Shown in pieces: positions 1 to 12,997 of a stretch of 64,000 nucleotides of DNA. Below the pieces are notes generated by a model. It made no database searches, had not been told where the DNA came from, and worked only from the letters and a program-made list of their open reading frames with translations. The translations under genes and the position numbers were made by a program. Every line of letters begins with the position of its first letter. Within the stretch, counting starts at the first letter, position 1. The DNA is from Todiramphus chloris collaris (taxonomy: Eukaryota; Chordata; Aves; Coraciiformes; Alcedinidae): assembly GCA_025345505.1 (NCBI GenBank), contig JANVCC010000261.1:3544929-3608928 (forward strand), read 5' to 3'.

Positions 1-543
1 ACTATTTCATCAGTTGTACTGAGTTTTTTTTAAGGCTGATGGGAAAAGCACGAGACACACAGACCATGGCTGATTTCTCTTTTTACAGACATCTGAACAA
101 AAATATCTAAAATGTAAACAGAATTGCTGTAATAACACACACTCCCACCCATGAAACAGGAGAAGAGAAAGGCAGGTTATTTTCAAAGCTAACAAATCAG
201 CTTAAAACCAAGAAGATTATTTCCCCTCAAAACCAAGGATGCACCAGCTAAAGAAACATCAAACTGAATCACTCTGGGCTTTCATGTGAAATTAAAGAAT
301 GAAGACTTGATGTTTGTTTCATATTGATGTTGGTATTGACTTTTCAGTAACAAGTTGCACACCAGAATACACCTCCTCACATCATTTAGAAATCATCCCC
401 AAGTTTAAACTAAAGCACAAGAAATGTCACAAGAGATGATCTGTTGCAGTAACAAAAGAACATTTCCAGGATGTAGCACTTATTTCAAAATAGAAGAAAA
501 AAAATGAGGAACAACAACAATGTGATGGAAACAAGAACTTTAC
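1..543 (-). other. SNTG1: SNTG1 intron (partial), downstream of the SU exon
   Basis: AT-rich intronic sequence beginning with the donor gtaaag at 543-538. No further exon, repeat family or RNA gene is recognised. Short reading frames here have no syntrophin similarity. Confidence 0.85.
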
Positions 544-636
544 CTTTGTGGCAGCATCAAAACAGACAAAGCCCATGCTAAAGTCAATGGTAAGTCCCAT
601 AAGATGACTCTCCAAAACACAGGCATATGTCTTGCA
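544..636 (-). CDS. SNTG1: SNTG1 exon: start of syntrophin-unique (SU) domain
   Basis: The exon has 93 nt and 31 codons, phase 0 to 0. It begins CKTYACVLESHLMGLTIDFS and ends MGFVCFDAATK. It is the first part of the syntrophin-unique region, which with PH2 mediates dystrophin-family binding in syntrophins. The acceptor is acttttacag and the donor gtaaagttc. The next expected peptide, beginning AVLWRYKFSQLKGSSDDG, is not present in positions 1-543, so the remaining exons lie beyond the left edge. Confidence 0.96.
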
Positions 637-3600
637 CTGTAAAAGTAAAATCAGAGAAGGTAGTTATCATAGAACACATTTCTTAAAACACTTACTAGGA
701 CCAGTATTTCAGTGTCTTTATACTAATTCTATATCTTAAAATTATTATCAGAATTAAGTAATTTGTGTGTAAATAGGTCAATTTACTGTCAGTGTATTTC
801 AAATCGAAGGATTTCTATCAGTGATGAAGTTTTCAAAGTATTGACAATTGTTAAGAGGGAAGTTTCATTATTTTTGAACTCTCTCATTCATTTTGGCAAC
901 CAGTAACTTCCTCTAACATCAATATATTCCTCTCAGCTTTAACAAAAGATAAATGCATATGTAAAAAATCTCTTGGGTATGCTAATTACTGGGGGTTTGT
1001 GCTGTCCTAAATCTCAGTGAAAAATGTAGTATTTCATACAATGTAACAGCTGATATAGTCATATGGAATACCTCTTTTGCTTCAGCTAGTGGGCCAATAT
1101 ATTTCAGGGAAATCACAAAAGACTTTCTCATTCTATGATTTTTAAAGCTATGTATCTATTTATTCCCATAACCTCACACATCAGTACAAGCTGTGAGACA
1201 TCTATTAATGTCATTCCGTGATCAAAACTGCTGCTGTGCCTGAAGGCTGACTTCAGGTGCAAAATGACAAACTCACATTTTTCATCACAAACTATGTAAA
1301 AAGATTAGAACATCTCAAAATATTATGTCAGTTCTTTAAAAAAACTATTCTTGTTTTATAGACACTTTCTCCTCCAGATTAAATGAAATATAGTTCTATT
1401 CTTAAACTGTGCTGTAGTCACTAAATATATGAAAAGAGAACAGAGATTTTCATGATCTATAATGTGTCAAAGAACCAAAATATAAATTGTAAACGTGGGG
1501 ACAATGCAAGTTATTAAATTATCAGTGTTGCAAAACTATGTATTTTTACATTTGACATTTTGATTATCAAGGATAAATCACATGCCTTTATTTGTAGACA
1601 CTTTGGGTAGGATCATTGGATTCTAAATAATCTTCCCCAGAACAGAAGAAGTTGAAAGGCTCATTAACAGCTTCTAAAATTTGAAACATTGTAATGAAGG
1701 AATATAGAAATGTTTGTAACTTTATAGATTCTCTGGATAGTTTGAATTTTACTTTCTCACACTTCAGTATAGATTTCTTTTCCAAAAGTGAAGTATTTAA
1801 GTGAATTGCTTTTACTGATCAAATTGGGTTGCAACCACATACAAATAGTTGTTGGTTAATCTTTATGCACACACATTGGAGCTCTAGAATCCAGGTTTGA
1901 ACACAGTGATATCTATCCATCACTGGAGCTGAAGGACACTCTCTATTAGCTATCAGTGGGGCACAAATACAGCGTTTAAGTCAGTCTGTAGACAAAGCAT
2001 GGCCATCTATAACTCAGGAGCAAAGCCATTCCATGACACGTGCCTTACAAGATGATTTTGCGCTATTGCTGAGTAACTGTAAATCATATGTTACTGTGTG
2101 ATCCACTGAAGGTGTTAAAAAGCTGTAACTGTCAGTAAATGAAAGATTTCCTACTGCTGCTGCTGAGGTGGGAAGCAGCAACTGGTCTATTCTTGTACAT
2201 CTCAACACTGAAAGAACTTTACATTGCTTCATGTATAAAATCTGAATTTGTACAGTATAGAGGTGCACTTGTCCATTATAACTGTTAATGCATAAATCCC
2301 CCACATTTTTAATTATCAAATCAATGATTCAGCTCTGTGGTGTTGCAGTCATATGGTATTTATGTTTATATTAGCAAAAAAAAATGTCTTTTTTTTAATT
2401 TTTTGAGCAGATACACCATAAAACTGCTATGAATATGTAAACTTCGATCATAAATCAGCGTTGTTAGAAAAGGGGAGGTTATTGCCTTTGGCAACATCTC
2501 ATTAGTAGAAGAAAAGAGTGTAAAGCAATATATTTCACAGTGATTTACTACTTAATGAATTCACATATGCAAAAAAGTTCAGGTTTTGCATGCAAAGCAA
2601 AAAACGTACAGTTTTGTAGAATTATCTTTCTAACTTCCTACAAGATGCAAAATACAGTTTTATTTGTAAACCTCCTAGGTATCTAGAACAGACATAGAAC
2701 TTTTACTGAGAATTATAAATTGTCAAGGAGACAGTATATCAGGTTTAAAATATGTACTGCCATCTAACTCATCCAAGCTCCCACCTCTGCACCAGAGGTC
2801 AACCTACAATGTGCATTGTAGCACCAGGATCAGCTGGCACAGCTACATCTTTTGAAGCACAGGACTCTGCCTGAGCAAATGAGCCTCGCTGAGAAGTTAA
2901 GATTCATGAGAAACAGGCCACATGAGTCTTGGTCCAATGCTGAACTAAAAAGCAACTTGCTTCCCAGACTGAAGGTTCTTTCTACAAAAGGCAGTGCATA
3001 GTTTGTGGAGAAATACCATCCTATTCAGCCTGGTATGGTTATCAGCAGGAAGAAACTGCATTAAGGTGCAGACCATCAGTAGTAGCTGATCCTTTACTTA
3101 TTCTTTCCTTAGATGTAAGACCAGTCTATGCCCTCAGAACATGTATTCCAAGAGGTTCAAAACAACTCAGAGAAGCAAAAATGTGAGAAGAACAAAAGGA
3201 TGTCTGGACAGCAAGATTTTAGTTTCTTTGAGGAAGAATGTCCCTTACTTGATGCATGTGTTGTATTCACTTGCACTTGATTCTGGTCACAGGTCAGAGT
3301 AGGGATGTGAACTTTCAGACAGATTTTTCTCATCTGTATTTTCTTTAACTTGTCTTTAATTCAGACATTTGGAGAAAATGAAAATGCAGAAATTCTTCTC
3401 AGGAGACTTGATAACATTACTTAAATCATCAAAAGTGACTGTTAATAATATATGCTGCAGATGTTTGGCTTCAGTTGCTGATTTCTCTCATAGAACTCAT
3501 GACAAACTTAGCAGTACCAAAGCATCCCCCAAAAAAGCAAAGGATATTTCAGCATTCATTTCTTGTTCTCTCACAGAATACAGAATCTTAAATTGGGTTT

Positions 3601-6600
3601 ATGAATAATTCAGTGACTCAGTCAGGGGCTGAAGGAGACTACCCAAAGTTGTTCCTGAGGTCTTACTCCTTCAGTACACAGAGTTTAAATTATGGAAAGA
3701 ATGGTAAGTTGTAAACCTAGTGTAAGCTATCTCTGAAGCGAAGGGAAACCATACTGCAAGTCCAAGATTTAATTCACACTTTCAAAGTCACATTCAACTT
3801 CAGTGGATACAAACTTTAAAGTACTATAACACAAAGCAGCCTACACAATAATACTTATATAAGGGGAACAAACAATTACACTACAAACAAGGACAGTAAG
3901 GAAAAAAAAATCATGATGGAAGTGGAGAAAATTTTACCGTAATGTAGCAGGAACACAAAGGGAACCTTAGAATCATATATAATTGCACATCAATATGCAA
4001 GCTATAGTAGTCTTAGATTCTTTACATAAAAATGTTGTGAGATAGTAAGGAAAAAGTTTCTTCACTTCACCTAATTTTTTTTTTTTTTCCTTTTAGTAGG
4101 TAATTATGCAAGAGGATTAGCCCCTCTTACTACTCTAAAGAAAGCTAGAGTGACTGAAGCACACAATATTGTGGCAGTGACATCATTATAACATATTATT
4201 TCTAAACTATTTTAACTTGACTATATTTCTGCCTAATGTTTTAGATATGCATCCAGCAGAAGTGATGAATTAGGTTTAAACAGAATTTATTATGAATTTA
4301 TACTGAGACATTATAAAAATATTTTAATTGTGACGCATTCTTTAGAATTACATTAGAATAGGAGCCTGATTAACCTCTTGTTGAGGTTAATGCCAATTTA
4401 CACTCCTCCAGTAACTCTGTTATTATTTGTTTGATTATGGTATATTACACAATACATTTGCATCATTTTAAATGCCAGTTTTAAACTACAGTTCTATTTT
4501 TTAAAGTTATATGGTTTCATAGTAAGACAAGCCTGCATGCAGCTGGCTTATCATTCACATGAAATACAAATATTAATATGACTGCATAAAAAACAATTTT
4601 AGTAAAAATGTACAGTTTTGAACCTGTTACCTGCTTTTTCTCACAGAGCAATGAAAGAAATTCTTGGAGACAAATTATATGACCACTTAGTCAAAGCAGA
4701 TTTTATCTGAATCTGCAAACTTGTAGATGAAAGCTGTAACAGATTGCTGAAAGAAAAAAACTGGCCAAGACCAGTTATGTTTTTTTTTATTTTCTCAGAA
4801 TTGAGATATAGAAAGAGAGGCAAGAAAATAAAGGAAAAAAAAGAGTGAAATTATAAATGCAAGCTCCACAATAATAATCTATCATGAAAATCCTGTTTGT
4901 CCACCCTCACAAGTTTGCCATAGTCCGTCAATCTCAGGAAATCATTACTTTGAGTTCATGATTGCTACTTTGAACAGCAGTAGACTGAAAAGAAAGGTGG
5001 AAAGGTTAAAATTACTCTGAGGTTAAGATTATTAGGAAAATTCTTTTGGGGAAACGTGGGAGCAATTTTGAATGAATGCAATTCTAAAATCAAAGAAAAA
5101 GAATCTAGCTTGGAATGGTACAGTGCAAATCAATATTAGGGGAGAAAAAATATGAAATGGCTTCTAGGCTAAAAGTTATTCAAGAAAATTGCCCTATATT
5201 CTGATGGCACAGTAGGGCTTCTAAAAACTGTGTTGCAGTCAGAAAGACAAAGTATCTCAAAAATTTAGTAGCAGAGGATATGTATTGCTGCAACTTTTAT
5301 ACAGAAAAGCTACACTTTCATTTTTCAGCGCAACAATCAGAGGTCGAGAGGTAAGAATAGCTCCTGTAACAGGTAGCAGAGTGCATGAACTTAAAGATAA
5401 AAGCTGCACCTTCTTTGACTTCCCCTCCAACACAACTAATATGCATTAAAAGTGACAGCAGTGTAGTTTTTGCAAAATGGATCATAAGTAGTGTGTACTA
5501 ATTCAGTCCACCTGCATGTGTTGGTTTATAGGTCAGAAGAGGGCTAATGTATAACTAACTAATAATTTCTACAGATGAAAAGCTGCCAGTGCTCGCATTC
5601 CCAGGAGGATACAGAAATGAGGGCAGGGAAAGTGAGCATTAGCCAGTACTTGCACAGGCTAATATGCCAATACAACTGTTGTACGTGTGTATACAGAATA
5701 ACTCAAGGAATACCAAATAAAGCTGTTCCAATCACATGTATTTTTTATGATTAGAACACCAACATCATAACTAGTAGGATTAGGTGAATTTTAATTTTGG
5801 TGGCCAATTTTTTTCCCCTATTTTAAATCAAAAAACCATGACTTTTTGGTCATGTGAGAAGAAGAGTTATCTTTAAACACTCTGATAAGCAATTTCACTA
5901 TCAAGATTTGCTAGCAATCTGTACCTGAATGTCATCCATCTCTGTCCATCATCAACTACCTGAGCAAATACACAAGAAACAAAAAAATGGGGGGGGGAAG
6001 GGGGAAAACCAAAAAAGAATAAAGTATCTGAGGTACAAATTTCTTCTTTCTTGCATCCATGAAATACTCTCATTCCTGATTATTCATTCCTGATTATTAC
6101 AAGGGCAATTTAATTCCTGCAAGGTTATTTTATGTTATCCAATAACAAATAATGTAGCATGTAAGACAGTATGTAAGAATACTTAAACGGATAGTTTTGT
6201 CCCTGATCTATAGATTTTTTTTCCTCTTCTGTCCATGAACTTTGGTTAACCACTACCTTTATCAGCTAGATAATAACTAGATAATAATATCATAATAACT
6301 CAAAGCTTGTATCTGAGGTGATCTCTTCTGAATGTTAGATTGCAACCTGTCTGAAAACACTGAAAGGGTTTTTATGCAATAACATATGTAAAAAAAACCC
6401 AATAATACTGTGAGAGCAGCAGGAGGGCACAGACTTACTTCAATTGCATCACTATTTCACATAGACCATAATATGCCAAAAGGTAATCATCAAGGCAGTT
6501 TTTCTCACCTGTATCCGTTCAACTTCTAAAAAAGTTGCTGTTTGGAAGGCTTTTTCCCATAATGTTAGGTCAGACTCTAGTTCCACAGAGAAGTAAAGAT

Positions 6601-9600
6601 CTTCTCCAGACTCAGACTGGACACTGAAGCAGTGTTTCCGTCGGTCCAGTAGATCACTGTCCTGATGAAAACCTGAAGTTATATAATCTGGCATACATCA
6701 ATTAAGATTTTTAATTACAAACATCTATGCCTCAAACCTAGCATTTTTAAATGGCATTTTTAATGCTCTAGTATTGTAGTAACTACTGAGAGCTGATGAA
6801 CTGAAAATTTTCCCTATAAAGGCTAAACAAAACAAGTTCATATTTCTGGTGGCTTACAAAATCCAACATAAGTTTGCCTATGGCTGCATAATGCCAGTAG
6901 AGACAGTGGCTGCCAGTGACTTTGGACCCGGAGGAGGAAGTTACTTTTGGCTTTACTTTCAACACAGCAGCACACAATGGATATCAAGTTAGAATATATG
7001 ATTGCTAGCATCTCTAATTGGCACTAAATCAAGGAATAACCAAGTTAATCAGGAAATCCATCACTAATATATTCATCATTTTTAAATTATTTTTTTTTAA
7101 TACAGGATGCCTTATGTTATAACTCTGGCATGTGATTCATCTTAGTGAATAATACACTTGCAGAAAGAGTTTTAATTAATTTTGTCCCTACTACAGCAAA
7201 GCAGCTGTCACAAGCCACAAGTTCACCAGCTGTCCTTGCAAATACATCTGGAAATTTGGGTATAGGTAGCTTGGGTGCAATTTCTACAGTGCTACCCCAC
7301 AAAAAAGGGCACAGTTGAGATTAGTAGAGGAGACTCATGGGACAGCATTGCCTTCTGGTTATACATAACTTGAATAGACCAAGGGGACCATAACCAGCTG
7401 ATACAAGCTGGAAGAATGCCTTCCTTTATTCTCTCTTGGGCAGAGAACCAGGAACCTACAGCTGATCGAGAATGGCAATGTATAAAACAGGAATCTGTAT
7501 GAAACTATTACTCTCAGGCTGATAAGTAGGCAATGGTAGAGTAAGCACTATTTTCCCTTTTCATTCAGTAGACACGTAACAGATTCAAGAAAGCCAGTAC
7601 AGCATGAATTTATGAATGCTCCTGTTTCAAAAGTGCTTTATAGTTTCTAGAAGAATCATCTGTGGTGGCAACACACCCTCTCTTTGCAATCACCGTGACA
7701 AAACCAAGTTCCTCAGATTTTGAAATGACCAGTCCCCGTGGAACAATCTCCTTCCTTACTTCCATTAATTCTGAAGCTTAGTAGCTCTGTAGCATTAAGT
7801 CATGAATGGAAAAATCAGAACATATGTAGGCTATTAGATCATAAAAACAACATTTCAAAAAAAAAAAATATTCTGACAGACTTCTTTTCCAAGTGTTCAG
7901 AGGGCTGTGTATTTGAACCAGTTAGATGTAGCTAAATAATGGCCTATATCCTATAACAAATACCTTTGTCTCTGGGGTTTTTTGTTGTGGGCTTTTTTTT
8001 TCCTTTCTTTCCATTCAGACATTTCAGCAAAACTAAACTATCAATTCCGCTCACAGTATGTTTTGACCAGCATTCAAAAAAGAGGTCATAATGTCTGGGT
8101 TGTTGTTAGTGACATCTATGCTCTACTGAATGCTCAGCCTCAGAGCGCACAGAGCAGCAGCACTCTGACATATGTTTAATCTTGTGGATATGTGCAGCAA
8201 CATAAAACATCATCTAGCACCTGACTACGCAAACCGCATCAATAGGAACTGGATGAGGAAAAGCACTGGCTGACCCTCAGTCCTCCAGGGAAGAAAAGCT
8301 ACTTTGTCAAGCGTAACAGCACTTCTTGTTTAACAGGTCTCAAGCAGGGGCTTAAATTCATTACACTCCTGAGCTACATCTGATTGAATGGGCCCATTGG
8401 TCCACAACCAAATGGACCTATTCAGCATGGAGTCTGACAAAACTCATGTGTAAGGGATGTATCTTTCCCAGGGAAGGATTTAGGTCTTCATAGCTACAAC
8501 CTCAGAAAACAGTAGCAGTATTTTGAACCCACCTTCACCTGTTGACAACAGTCAGTAGAACACAATTATGCCAACTCTTAACACCTTATTTCAAACAAGA
8601 TGATGGTACTTTGTGGGATTACAGGAATTACTGTTATTAAAGCACCTGAAGTAATAGCTCCTGTTTTTAAATGGGTCCTACAATACTAAACCATGGTTTT
8701 GCTATTTCTATATGAAAATGAGAACACTCTTTGATTAGAAATGATCTAATTAATACTAGGGAGCATTTCCCCTCAGTGGTTTAGATACAAAAATTCTACA
8801 ATATTTCAACTACTACATCATGTTGTGACTAACAACACACATGATGTACTATTTCATATTTAGAATTTAAATTTTCTGAAGTTCTTATTTGGAATTAAAA
8901 CAAAATTCAGTATTTCTGACAAATAATTTCCCACAGAATAATAATTTCTTTTTTTTGACTACTTCTTGTGTATATATTTGTAATTTTTATATCTGTGGCT
9001 ATGGGTAAGACCATGGTAAGAAAATTTCAAGTCAAATATATTTAAATGTTATGCTCTAGTTTTAAAACACCTGCTGACACAAATATGAGGTAATTCTTTC
9101 CTTCTTAGTGGTATTTAATTGTAAAAATAATTTGGTTCAAGGCTCCCTTTAGTACACTTTCAGCTCCTTTTTGATGCAATATCTTTCTTTAGTTTTTCAT
9201 TTGTTCCCAGGCATTTAAAAAGTGAAATCTATATTCCAAATTTATAGATCTAACCATGTTTCCATTCGTAGAATGGATAACTATAGAAAACAATATATAG
9301 GCAAAGCTAAAACATAGCTATCCAAATGTCCTTGCAAAGGTAGGAATTTAAAGCAAAATTTTTTCATAGGAATCCAACTAAGAATTGTCCAAATGTCCCT
9401 GAAAGTTTAAGACAAACTTGTCAGGAGTCTCAAAAACATGTCTAGATTAAGCAGGAATCTTCATTAATTAACTTTTACCAAATGGTTATTTCAGCTACAA
9501 TATAAAATGTCATTCCAGCCATTTAAAAATCTGCTATGACCCTGCATTTTTCTAATCACTTACTAGCCAATGATGGACATAGGCTAATTTCATGTTGATT

Positions 9601-12600
9601 TTTTAAGAACTCTTTTATCCTGTTAATGATTGGCTGTACCATTTGCCTCCGATGTTCTCAATGTGTATTAATACAGATACTCTCCAGAGGAACAGTCACA
9701 AAACCTGCAGCAGCATGCTAATTCCATACTGGAAGGAAAATAGTCCCGCTGAAAGATGGGCTGTGAGGAAAGTCCTTGGCTTACACCCAGCTTCATGGTA
9801 ATCCAGCATCTCTGCTGACAGGATAGTATGACTCCTGCTTGCCTAATTAATAATGATGTCCATATTAAGTGTGAGTAATAAATTTGTCTAAGGGAACCAA
9901 GCATGGCTCATTAGGCAGGTCCTTTCAAATTAAGGCAGAATGCTTCTTTATCACTAAGTAGTGACATCGCCTTCTATTCTGCAAAGGTAATTTTTTCTCT
10001 TTTGAAACACTGCCCTCTCCAGAAGCAGCATTGCTTCTTTTCAAGTACTTCTGCCTTTTCCTCTTATGTATGATGAATGCATTAAATACTCATATTTTGG
10101 ATATTATTTGAATCCACTAAGATGCAAGAGACCCTCAACTTTTACTACACTCAGTGAGAATTGAGTTGCTGTATTTTACAAAGGTCTGTGCAATAGAAAA
10201 AAAGCTAGGTCAACTAGTTTCATGCTCATGGCATGATTTTTATCCAGGTGGTGCTCAAGAACTGTCTGTACGTCTGGTTTTATATGTACTATACAGAGTA
10301 ATTTGGCAATGGAACTGTAAACATTAGTGACACTGGCAAGCAGTTTTGGACATGAGCAACAATTCATGTAAGATGTTCAAACCCATCCTGATCCATTGTA
10401 TACCTAAACAGACAAAATATGCCTTGACTTTTGAGATAATTTTATTTCAGCTGTTAAAATGAGGTTAATACTCATGTTTGTGTTACTAATTATAATGATT
10501 CTTAATAATACACAGATGACAAAACAGAGAAATACTGCTTTCTTTGCTGACTAGTTTAGACAGTCCGCATAAAGAAATCTGTTCAAGATTCCAACCTAGC
10601 ACCTAAGTTCTCTGAAGATAAAAAACATTCTCCCATTGATTCAAGAGTACAATAATTTCAAGGCAACTGTAAAAACTAATCACATCATGCTTTTACACTT
10701 GCTGGCATCAGTGCCCTGAGTATTTCACTGTTTGTGTCTCATTTATCAGCCCCATCTACAGAAACATACATCCTTCTTTCTAAGGGGTGCTAATCACCTA
10801 CTCCTTTATCTGAAACTTTGGGAATACTTCTCTTGAGCAGCACTATTAGTTGCTATGGAGATGCTTCTAATAGCATTTACAGGCAGCAGGGAACAGATTC
10901 ACTCCAGAGTGAAAAAAAAGATAACTGCTTCTCCAACATGTCCCACTTAATCAAGTAATAAAGAAAAAAATTCCCATCTGGGAATGTTCTATGATATTTA
11001 CTCCTAGTGAAAGTATCGACTGAACAATTTGAGTTTAGCAGGGAACATGGAACTAAACCAACTTAAGAGACACTGAGTGATGATATTGTCCTGCAAACAA
11101 GCATTACTATCTTGCGGGATTTATCTCTTCACAACAACATGTGATTGTCTCTTCTGAAGTAGAAACACAGAATAATTCTATCTCCGCAATTTTCCTGAAA
11201 AAAATGACATGAACTCAAGTCTCTACCGTGGAAGAACAGGAAGTGCAGGAGAGAGAACACTCTGCAGTAGAAGAGCTCAGGTTTCTTTTCTTCATTTTTT
11301 CATTAGGTTTCCTGAGCTATCATGCTATCTATCAATCTCTGAGAATATAATCGCTTCAAACCCTGTTAGTCTGCCCTTTTGCCATTCAACTCATTCTCCC
11401 AGTAAAACAGATTTAGAATGAAAGTAGCATGCGAGGTGCTATTGAAGGGAAGAAGTTTGAGGGTGAACACAAAGCACCAGAGTAACTTTTTGAAAGTTGC
11501 ATCTGCTTTGGTAATATTCATAGGGCTTGTACAAATATATCTAGAAACACGCACTGATAAAATGGAGACTTTTTTGATGCTGACATAAAAGCTGAATAAA
11601 ACCTTGAGTCTCTACAGAGGCTCAATATAGTAATAGTAATGAGAAGCAGTTCTTCTCAGCTTTACTTTTATATTTAGTGAAACCATGGTTAAGTCCTATA
11701 GTATCTGCAGTAAAAAAATAGGATATGGTGAAGATGAATACTCCAATGTCAGAAGCTGTAGTTTCATTGCAATGGTTTTTCGACTTCCACTTTTTATTAT
11801 TTACAGGTTTTAGTCAGCTAAAGAACCCATTTGAAACATTTGAACACCTTGGAAGCTTGACTATGTTTACAGGCAATAAAGGAATAAGTGAGTACGTTTG
11901 TGACACAGAAATACAAAACTGATGTTCCTATACCACTCAAACTGGAATTGCCTCTCTGCTGGGATGTCTTCTGTTAACACAGACTGAGAATGGAGGATCT
12001 GCAGCTCTTCCCAAACAGTCTGAAGAGCTGGATGATAAGAAAAACCAGCATCTTTGCACTCTTTTTTGTGTTTTCACACAAGTGACAGGAAGGCACTGGG
12101 TTAGGTTTTACTGCTTTGTAGACTGACTCCTTGGCTGCAACTAAATTCTGCTACATGGCTGAGGAGAAAAAAATAACCCTGCATTGGTAAACAAGAACAG
12201 GAGACAAACAAGAAGCAGAAAAAAGAAAACAGGCTAAAAATCAGTGAATGATAAGAGGATCAATAAAGTAAAATGACAAAAGAAATTAAAAGAAGAAGGG
12301 CCTTTAAATTGCAGAAGACTATATGTCAGAGATTCTGTACACTTCTGTTTAAATAGTATAATAAAACCTTTGGATAAGTCACAAGGAAGAGTCATCCTGG
12401 CTCCCAGAGGCTTATTTCTCAGTGAAGAGCTACCTTGGTGCTTACTGTTTTCAAGGCCTGACTATTCAGAAGTTACCAGAAAAATGTGCATGTCATAAGT
12501 GAGATTTTTCATCTCCAAGCCTGACTGTGCTCTAAGAGTGTTGTTCATATTACACCTTCAATGTAAAGGTTTCACAGAGTGACTAACTGTCCTGTTAAAG

Positions 12601-12944
12601 GACATAGCACAGTGATGGGACATTGTGCATTTGGGATGTTCTACTCCTTGATGAAGTGTCCAAACCTCACAGCCAATGCAGTAATAAAGAACACCTTTCA
12701 CTTTTCTGTTCCAGATTGCCAGCAGGGAGGTTTTTTCCAGACTATAAATTTGGGGTTGTATTGTTGAAGTCTCTGATGTAATAAGTTTCTGAATTTTATT
12801 GGGCTGTTCTATCTGTAATCTGCCTCCCTAAGGAATATGGTGCACCTATGGGACCTACAAACACTAGGAAATGGATGTCAGTATACGGTTTTCCCAATGG
12901 GAAGAATTTTTTTTTAAATATGAATTTTTATATTTCATAAAATA

Positions 12945-12997
<53 letters not shown>

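Larger units (their letters stand above)
637..6508 (-). other. SNTG1: SNTG1 intron, 5.9 kb
   Basis: Intron between the PH2-end exon and the SU exon. It holds a 14-base T run (4075-4088), a 9-bp hairpin (4369-4391), a G9/G5 run (5989-6004) and a 14-bp tandem doublet (6071-6098). No recognisable transposon or extra exon was seen; the longest chance frames (such as minus strand 2014-2319) resemble nothing. Confidence 0.8.

Noticed and set aside
1080-1145. Possible CR1 terminus at attctatgattt
   Set aside because: Only one octamer-like unit is present and the preceding sequence lacks any CR1 landmark.
5873-6073. Minus-strand frame as an extra SNTG1 exon
   Set aside because: It does not match any known syntrophin segment. 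The flanking exons (153 and 93 nt) already join directly into contiguous syntrophin sequence.
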